Shown one piece after another: positions 49,501 to 58,500 of a stretch of DNA of 64,000 nucleotides. Below the pieces are notes generated by a model. The model made no database searches, was not told where the DNA came from, and was given only the letters and a program-made list of their open reading frames with translations. This DNA is from Branchiostoma floridae. Lineage: Eukaryota > Chordata > Leptocardii > Amphioxiformes > Branchiostomatidae. Each line of letters begins with the position of its first letter. Within the stretch, counting starts at the first letter, position 1. Both the position numbers and the translations under genes were made by a program. The stretch lies in contig NC_049981.1 in assembly GCF_000003815.2 (NCBI RefSeq), positions 17,464,559-17,528,558 on the forward strand, given 5' to 3'.

Positions 49501-52500
49501 GTGTGGGACCCCTTGGTCGGACTAAAACTGAAACAAGAAACGCAGCAGCGTCACAACACCAACAACAACCGGACATTCAGGGTCGTTACGTTAACGGTAT
49601 CAAAAACACCTGTGTATAAGTTGTATGTAGGCCCTTGTTGATACGATTATATGGATGGCACCTTCTAGGAATCCCAAAACTTAGAAAATTTCTTTTAAAT
49701 CACCGGCATATATTTTCTCATTTACAGCCATTTTGTGTGATTACTAGTAAGGTCAAATGTTGTTGTTGTTGTTTTTTTAGAGGGGGGGGGCGCACGAAAA
49801 TTGATTTATTTGTATTTGACGCACTTGGCCGTCATTCATATCATCGAATCAACATGCTCATATATGTATCAAGATGAACTGCTTGAACCGATGTTTTTAG
49901 ACTATCGGCTTTCTTGTCGATGCCCTAAGCGGAGAGATCGATAAGAAAACAGTCCTTCAATATCGATTCTAGTTGGGTTTTTTTCAGATGATTGATTGTA
50001 AGATGATTCGTATGCAAGCTTTTCATGATAATATGATAAATTTTCAAATAATGCAGCGCGCACCTGTCCCTTTTTAGTATTCCCTTATCAATTGTGCAAA
50101 AGAATATTCTTCAAGCAGAGGCGGGGGGGGGGGGGGCACTACCATTGTTTCTTTGTATTGCATGTCGGATAAATCACTTTATGAAGTAACATGCCAGGTT
50201 TGAACTGAACAGTACTGTACTAAATGACCCCACTCTTTTCGATATACAAAAAATCCACAAAATGTCAACTTATTCTGTTGCTTAGTGGCAGGTCACATTT
50301 CCACTGGAAACATTGAATTGTCCGGAAAACTATGTTTGAAGAAGCTAGCCCTTCTGAGAAAGAGTCAATCGGCTCCAAATTGTAGAAAAACTCCGAACCA
50401 AGACTTTAACTTAAGGAAAACTCTTTTTTTTTTCGGGCAACACCATATTCATTGACTTACCTGACCTTCGTTTGTATGAAAGCCTATTACATTTTCTCCA
50501 ATCAGGAAGAGCCCTTCGTCTTTAGAACAGACGGATTGGACGGGCCCGAATTTTCCGGATTCTGTGTGGACCTTTTGAAACAACTGTCAATCATGCTGGA
50601 CTATGACTACGAGCTTTACGAGGTGCATGATGGGAAATACGGAAGCCGGCGAGTTGATGGGACGTGGAACGGGATGATAGGTGACGTCATGACTGGGGTA
50701 GGTTGTTTCGTTTCTTTGCACATGCAAGAACCATCTTTATGGCATATCTTACCAGGTTTTCCTGGAGGAAGTCATCTTAAGCGCTAGGGAAGAAGTTTGG
50801 AGTGAGCCTGGAGTGAGCCTACGGTAGGTTGGGACCTGGTTGGAAGGCTGCAACAGTGGTGGTCGCGTGATTGGGAGTAAATCGTGACCCACAACCAAAC
50901 TATAACCACAGCTGGCTTCCTTACCACCAGTTCGTAGTAGCTCCATTATACAGACCGCTCAGAGCTTTCTACGACCGTCCTACCAATTCCGAATCGCTAA
51001 AACTTCTTGAACCACTCGGGTGTTGCATCCGGCAATAGCCGACAATGCCGGCCAACTGTCAACCAAAGACGACATCTAAACACCATCCATAGCCTGAAGA
51101 GGGTTGGGACGGTCGGGAGGCCATGGTCAACTATGTGAGACAGGGGCTTCTGACAGGAAACACGTCCTGGTCTGCGTAACCAGGCACAGCCTGAAAATAC
51201 GATAGGGTTTGCTTACAGTTTACTATTAAAGCAAGGTGTGAATTCATCTAGAAAGGCAACATTAGCAAGCAAAAAAAGGATATTGCACTCTATCTTTAAT
51301 CTTCAAGCAGATTCCTCCGTGGCATAAGGCAGTAACATATAAGCTGGGGAACTTCACGCGTGACCAATTTTACTCCTCTGCCGGCTAAACTCCTTCCCCA
51401 GCTTATGTTACTGTCTTATGCCACGAAGGAATCTGCTTGGAGATTACTCTATCTTCATTTCCATGAAAAAATACACTTTTTCAAAATAACCCACGTGCAT
51501 ATACAGACTTTCCAAAATGCCTTCTGCTTTAAAGAGCAGTCATTTCAGTTCGAAAAGGAGCTTTCTCAATTCTACCCCAATGTAAGAATGGACTCTTCCA
51601 CAGGACCACCGATGCACAATGGGTAATTCAAAAATAAATTAAAAAATAACCATTTTGTAACCATCTCAGTCTAACATTCAATTCTATAAAATCCCTTTAT
51701 TTAAGAATAGACTCTTTTATGGGCACCCCCATGAAGAATGGGCCAGTCCAAAATTTACAACGGCCCCATGGCGAATTATCATGGAACATATAAACAGCAT
51801 CAGCATGCAAATGACAACCTTTTCTGGTAATTTTCTGAAGTTCTTTGAGCCCTCTTTATACCTTGATCCTCCTTTCCCGGGCCCAAGGAGGTAGTAAACA
51901 CATAATCCGACTTAATGACCTACACAGGTGGTAATGGCGGTGACTGTAAAGTAGAAACATCTTGGTAAGCCACCGTGAAATTACCGGCGCCTCGTGCAGC
52001 AGCCACGGGAAAGGGGCGGTAACAAAGGAGTATTGAAGAAAGACATTTTTTCAATAAGCAATTACCCGGTATGATCGCGCGTGTCTGACTTTTGCTTGGC
52101 TAAGACAAGGGTGCATACACACAGATCTGATAAGGTTTAGTAATGCCATGTTGATTTTATTCCATGGATAACATCCTCTGGAATCACCAACACTGATACC
52201 AGCGTACGGAGAAAAAAGTGACACAAAAAGTTCCACCACTGCACTAATTGGTCAAGAAGGTTGAACAAATGACTTAACACACAGCATGAAATACACACAG
52301 AGTATAGAAAGCCATAAATATAACATTTTTGCACTTTCACACCTTTTTATGACTATGGGATGTATTTTGACATTTTAAGACATATTTACAATAAGGATCC
52401 GTTTTCCTTTTTTCAATATACCACATAACTGCTACATTTGCTCGGCATATATCTGCTTTGTACAAATAACAATATGGTTGAAAATTTGTTATTCTTCTCT

Positions 52501-55500
52501 CTGTTTGGAAACGGACGAAATTTGATACACGTTTGGACATCATCCATTGAATCGAATCAACATGGCCAAATTTAGCACTAACGGAAATACTGCATTTCCT
52601 TCACCTGCTTGCCACTGCCATAAACTATCACGTTAAACGTCGGTAGAGGTTACCAGCGATCTGAAGGTCGGAAAGACAGGCTGGTAGTGTAGCTGATAGC
52701 AAGGGGCTGGGCTAGTGGATGAGTACATTGGATCAGATAGCTGAAGAGAACTGAGCAATCCAGTAAAAATGACGATCAAACCAATTTCTTACGTGAGAGA
52801 ACATTTGAACTTTTCTATAATGTATCTCTAATACAATACCTGTCTACCAGAGAGCGGATTTCGCAGTGGGTGCCAGTGTCGTAACTGCCACTCGGGAAGA
52901 AGTAGTGGACTTTACCTTGAGGTTCATGGACTTTTCCTTGGGAATTCTCATGAGAGAAACTGAGGATGACAACTACTTCTTCTTCCTGCAGCCTTTCCAC
53001 CCAAAGGTGAATTCGAAATCTTTCTTTAAAAATATTTTGAACGTCATTTTAACTCTTGAATATTTTCTCCGGCAGTGTATAAATCTTTCATATATTGATA
53101 AAATGGTCAGTGCAACATTTTCAATAGATTTTGAGTAATGATAAATGTATTTGCTTTCATTATTCACAATTTTCACCCGCTTAAAGTTTGACTGTGCTAT
53201 AGTGTGTTGTTCCTTACGTTCCCCAGGTGTGGCTGTGTGCGGCTGCAGCCCTGTGTGTCGTCTGCGGAGTGCTGCTGCTTCTCCATCGCCAACAGCCGGA
53301 CAAGAACATGTTGTCGGCCCGCGCGACCAGGCAGAAGTCAAGCTACACGTGGTTTACTTACAGTTCACTTCTAAAGCAAGGTGTGTGTTCAACTAGGATC
53401 AGAGTAACACCGCTGAATGTGCACTGCCAGGCATTTTTTTACGAGGGGAAATCAATATGTTCTGGGCCTCATCCACAACTCAAACATATCCGGGCATGAT
53501 AAAATAGCACGATGTATTTTAGCAATGCCCACAGAATCTTATATAAAAGAAACTATTTCGGTCATTTTGTTCCATTTACATGATTTGAAAAATCATAATT
53601 GTGTGAGTAGTGTCCTCATGGCATGAAATCTAACGAAGACATTGTCAAAATATTAGATGAGGAATACTTCAGGTCACAACTCAGTTACAAGTCCATATCA
53701 TCCTACACCTAACGTTACCTGTTGTTGTTGACTGCAGAGTGATGATCACAATGATTAAAATTTGGTAAATGTTTCTGAAATGCTATACATTTTAAACTTA
53801 TGCACAGAAACCTGAGTTGTACATTTTATTTCAAGGTGAAGTCGAGAAGTAATTGATCATCCCTCGTACAACTCTGTAGTAATGTTCAGTCAAGAGTAGG
53901 CAACGTTTGAAATAACGAAGTGTGCCTTAAGTGCAGAGTTCCTAAATTTGGTATGCCTTTGATGAATCTCAGCCCTCTGACTGGATCGCTACCTGTAGCA
54001 GTATATCAACCATTTGTCCGGACGTAACTAATGGGTCGTGTACAAAGGTCAGCAGTAGATCTCATTTATCTTCAAATGATGACATTTAAAAGACGCTTCA
54101 CGGGTCTGTACAAGGTCCGAAACAATCAGACCATAAATGACTGATGGCTAACACGGCCATCGTGTGGTCATGAGTGTGAAATACTGCATCAAAATTTTTC
54201 TCGTCGAGGCGCCATGTTGATTCGATTATATGAATTACGTTTTAAATATGATATTTTATCTTACTGTAAATTGTACAAAGCTGCTGCAATTCGAGCAAAT
54301 ATATACCGTAAGTTGCAAATGAAATATTGAAAAACAGATACTAATGTTGTAGAATGTCCATTTCAAAGTAAAAGAAGAGGACATGAAAGAAACAAATTAA
54401 TAATTTATCGTCCTTTATACCATACTCTGTGTGATTAGGTATGTCTTCAGCTTTCCTGGTCACTTATGATTCATAATAAGGGCATCTTTTTTGCCAAACT
54501 TTCGAACGCTTGCATCTGTTTTGGGATCCCCAGAGATGGCATCCTGATAACCTAATCAACATGGCCTAACCAACTGAGAGAAAAGAAACTCTTCTGGTGC
54601 AAATAATGTACTGGGGTTCAGGTATGTGAAATCACAGGAGAACCTACATGACAGGATGAATCGATGCACGGATGCCGGCGGTAGTTTAGAGTCCCTGTAG
54701 GCCGCCCATTGGCCCGCTGGCCGCATATAACCTTCACCATAGCGACCCATAGGACCTACCTTATAGATAATCTATCATCAACTGTCAGTAACGTACCGCA
54801 GCAGACATGACGACAGGGACTAGCACCTCTCCATCACGGCCCTCAGAGACATGTCATTTCAGTCACAGTCATCTGTTGTGAAACTCCCTCAGAGACATGA
54901 CATTTCTGTCACAGTCATCTATTGTGTTACTCCGTGGTTCACATATAGACTGTTCAATTCATAATTGGGGAAAAAATCAAAGATACCAAGACAATACTTC
55001 ATTCTTTTTTATCTGAACTATTTCTATACACATGTACGTGAATAATTGTTTGACGTGAAAGTGGTAAAATTCAGATTAAAGTCCTGGATCTAACGTGCTC
55101 AATTGCAAGGCAACAATTTTACCTTAGATTAAAGTTGTGAAGCAATTGCCAACAACAAAATTTGACTTACCCAATCGTTAGGCTGTACTGTCCGACTACA
55201 GTATTTCCAGTGTTGCTAAGAAATGAGCAATACACTGCTTCTGTGATGTCACGTCAAAAAATTGCACCGAGCACACGTGACTCATTGATTGGTGGATCAT
55301 AAGTTACATAGGATCTATAGCAACCCCATCCCCCTGCCCCGTGTTGAGGGATCGTTGAAGCCCTTTAGAGAAAGAGAAAACCTTCAACAAAAATGGGGAA
55401 TGCCATAGACTGTCTACAACTTATGATCCACTGCTCAGCGAGCCACGTGTATCTGCAAAGCGTGACGTGGATTTCTTGGCAAGGACTATAGTTTAAATCA

Positions 55501-58500
55501 GTCGAAAATTCAGGTACGTCCATTTTTGTATGTTGGCAATTAGAACTTTCACCAACATAATTGAAATTCTAAGTGGCAAATGTTACTGCTTTCCAGGTGG
55601 ATACTTTGACTTGCGTCACGTGTCCAGGAAGATTTTGGCGGGAGTGTGGTGGCTCTTTACGTTCTTCCTTTTCTCGTCCTACACGGCAGAGATGGCCGCC
55701 ATTTTGACGGTTACCCGGATGGAGAACCCCATCACCTCACTTGAAGACCTGTCGTCCCAAACAGAACTTCCGTCAGTACCACTTTGATAACACTCTAGCG
55801 TGTAACTTCATGTCTGGACAAATAGGACAGATACCACAGTTAGACCTGTCCATAGAAAACATGAAAATACAGCTGAAAAAAAGCTTCATAGAAGTACAAA
55901 CCTAAATTTCAACATTAATGATTCTTCTTCACCAGAAAGATACAAGGGCCATTCCCAGAAAAGCGACGTTTTATGGGGGACAACTACTCAAATACGTCTT
56001 TACACTATATAATTGCTAAGCTGAACAAATGNNNNNNNNNNNNNNNNNNNNNNNNNNNNNNNNNNNNNNNNNNNNNNNNNNNNNNNNNNNNNNNNNNNNN
56101 NNNNNNNNNNNNNNNNNNNNNNNNNNNNNNNTCCCCTTAGTACTACATAGAGGAGCTTCTCTCGTAGAGGGCAAACAACCGGGCTGAACTAGCAGTTCTA
56201 CGCCACCATTAATACAAAACATGGTTCCGTTACACGGGCTATGAATNNNNNNNNNNNNNNNNNNNNNNNNNNNNNNNNNNNNNNNNNNNNNNNNNNNNNN
56301 NNNNNNNNNNNNNNNNNNNNNNNNNNNNNNNNNNNNNNNNNNNNNNNNNNNNNNNNNNNNNNNNNNNNNNNNNNNNNNNNNNNNNNNNNNNNNNNNNNNN
56401 NNNNNNNNNNNNNNNNNNNNNNNNNNNNNNNNNNNNNNNNNNNNNNNNNNNNNNNNNNNNNNNNNNNNNNNNNNNNNNNNNNNNNNNNNNNNNNNNNNNN
56501 NNNNNNNNNNNNNNNNNNNNNNNNNNNNNNNNNNNNNNNNNNNNNNNNNNNNNNNNNNNNNNNNNNNNNNNNNNNNNNNNNNNNNNNNNNNNNNNNNNNN
56601 NNNNNNNNNNNNNNNNNNNNNNNNNNNNNNNNNNNNNNNNNNNNNNNNNNNNNNNNNNNNNNNNNNNNNNNNNNNNNNNNNNNNNNNNNNNNNNNNNNNN
56701 NNNNNNNNNNNNNNNNNNNNNNNNNNNNNNNNNNNNNNNNNNNNNNNNNNNNNNNNNNNNNNNNNNNNNNNNNNNNNNNNNNNNNNNNNNNNNNNNNNNN
56801 NNNNNNNNNNNNNNNNNNNNNNNNNNNNNNNNNNNNNNNNNNNNNNNNNNNNNNNNNNNNNNNNNNNNNNNNNNNNNNNNNNNNNNNNNNNNNNNNNNNN
56901 NNNNNNNNNNNNNNNNNNNNNNNNNNNNNNNNNNNNNNNNNNNNNNNNNNNNNNNNNNNNNNNNNNNNNNNNNNNNNNAAACTCCTTTTTTCACACGTAT
57001 CAGTTTCTGGGGTCACAGAGGATGTAATCTCAATAATCAAATCATCAACGCGGCCCAAGTGTCATAGTACTGCTATCAAGTTATTAAATCTAATAACTAT
57101 ACTTTACCCAAATCCACACAGGTTACGAGCACCGTTGGCACACTCCAGTATTGCGGAGTTATTTTCCGAGTCGAGTTCGGACACGTATCGGCGGATGTGG
57201 AGCTTCATGACCAGCGGGGACTATCCGGGCACACTGGTCAACACCACGGGCACAGGCATTCAACGGGCAAGGAAAGGTGGGGAGACGAAAGATCTGTAGA
57301 ATGTTAACATGGAGGCTCATTTGTCATTGAAGATGTACATAATGAAAGAAACTATACACCCACATTTTACGCAACCAACACAACAGTTGCCCCAGATGGA
57401 ACTTATCCAAATTTTTGGAACTTATAAAAATTTGAAATGACGCAGATTATCTGCCACTTACGACCCGTTTCTGCATGTCCCGGATGTAGCTCTAGACAGG
57501 TCCATTCTGTGAACAAGGCTAACGAAGTTCAGAAAAACTGCATCATTCACAAATCAAGACCATGAAAGTACACACGCGAAAACACACAAAATCACACGCA
57601 CTCACGACCACACACACAAGCACAGACATGGCGAAGTGACTTACTAACCTGATGAAACTGTTCACGGGCCTGGCCATGGCTACGCCAGTCTTCTCAAACC
57701 AATGTGTATATTCTGTATGCCCGAGAACTCCAGGTCAGTACGCGTTCGTGTGGGACCAGGCCGTTCTGGAACATGCCGTACGAACAGACCCAGACTGTCG
57801 GCTCACAGTCGTACGACAGTCGGACCAGATAAGGGGTTATGGCATCGCTTTCCCACAGGGACACCCACTAAAGGACCAAGTCTCCCTGGCGTAAGTATAG
57901 TAGTGTGGAGGATATTTAGGTAGGTATGGCGAGGTTCACGTGTACGTGTCTGAGGGGAAACCTGGCGGTTTTAGACATAACAAAGCGACAATACATTAAA
58001 CCATGTTTAGTCGATAATATTGATGACATCACGAGTACGTTCCATCAATTTTGCCCCCCCCTCCAATGTTTTTGAGCATACTGTAACTAAAATACAAAGC
58101 TGCTAAAAATGTGCAAATTTATGCCGTAAAAATGATCCCCGAAATGGATACCGAGGTCGATTCCAAAGTCCAAGAAGATATGAAAGAACAAAAATGAAGA
58201 ATCTATTGTTTGGTTACCTTTCTTTGTGTGTTTGGCAATCTATTCATAGTCCTGACCAATCAAGTAGATGTTATTATAAAGGCAACTTTTAAAACTTTTT
58301 TTTCGCTTTGGTTTGGGGTTTTTCCAGAGGATCCATNNNNNNNNNNNNNNNNNNNNNNNNNNNNNNNNNNNNNNNNNNNNNNNNNNNNNNNNNNNNNNNN
58401 NNNNNNNNNNNNNNNNNNNNNNNNNNNNNNNNNNNNNNNNNNNNNNNNNNNNNNNNNNNNNNNNNNNNNNNNNNNNNNNNNNNATACCTCAGCATTCTCC

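Noticed and set aside
55772-57121. Missing exon hidden in gaps between receptor exons 14 and 15
   Set aside because: Exon 14 ends in phase 2 and exon 15 starts in the matching phase, and the protein runs without interruption from TELP to the S2 helix. No exon is needed.
56198-57299. Very long open frames on both strands (up to 352 codons)
   Set aside because: They exist only because the 732-base N run contains no stop codons.
58322-58336. Receptor exon starting at AGGATCCAT before gap 3
   Set aside because: There is an acceptor-like TTTTTCCAG, but joining exon 16 directly to 58493 gives SLAILQLQENG, the usual iGluR sequence. The earlier site would insert extra residues.
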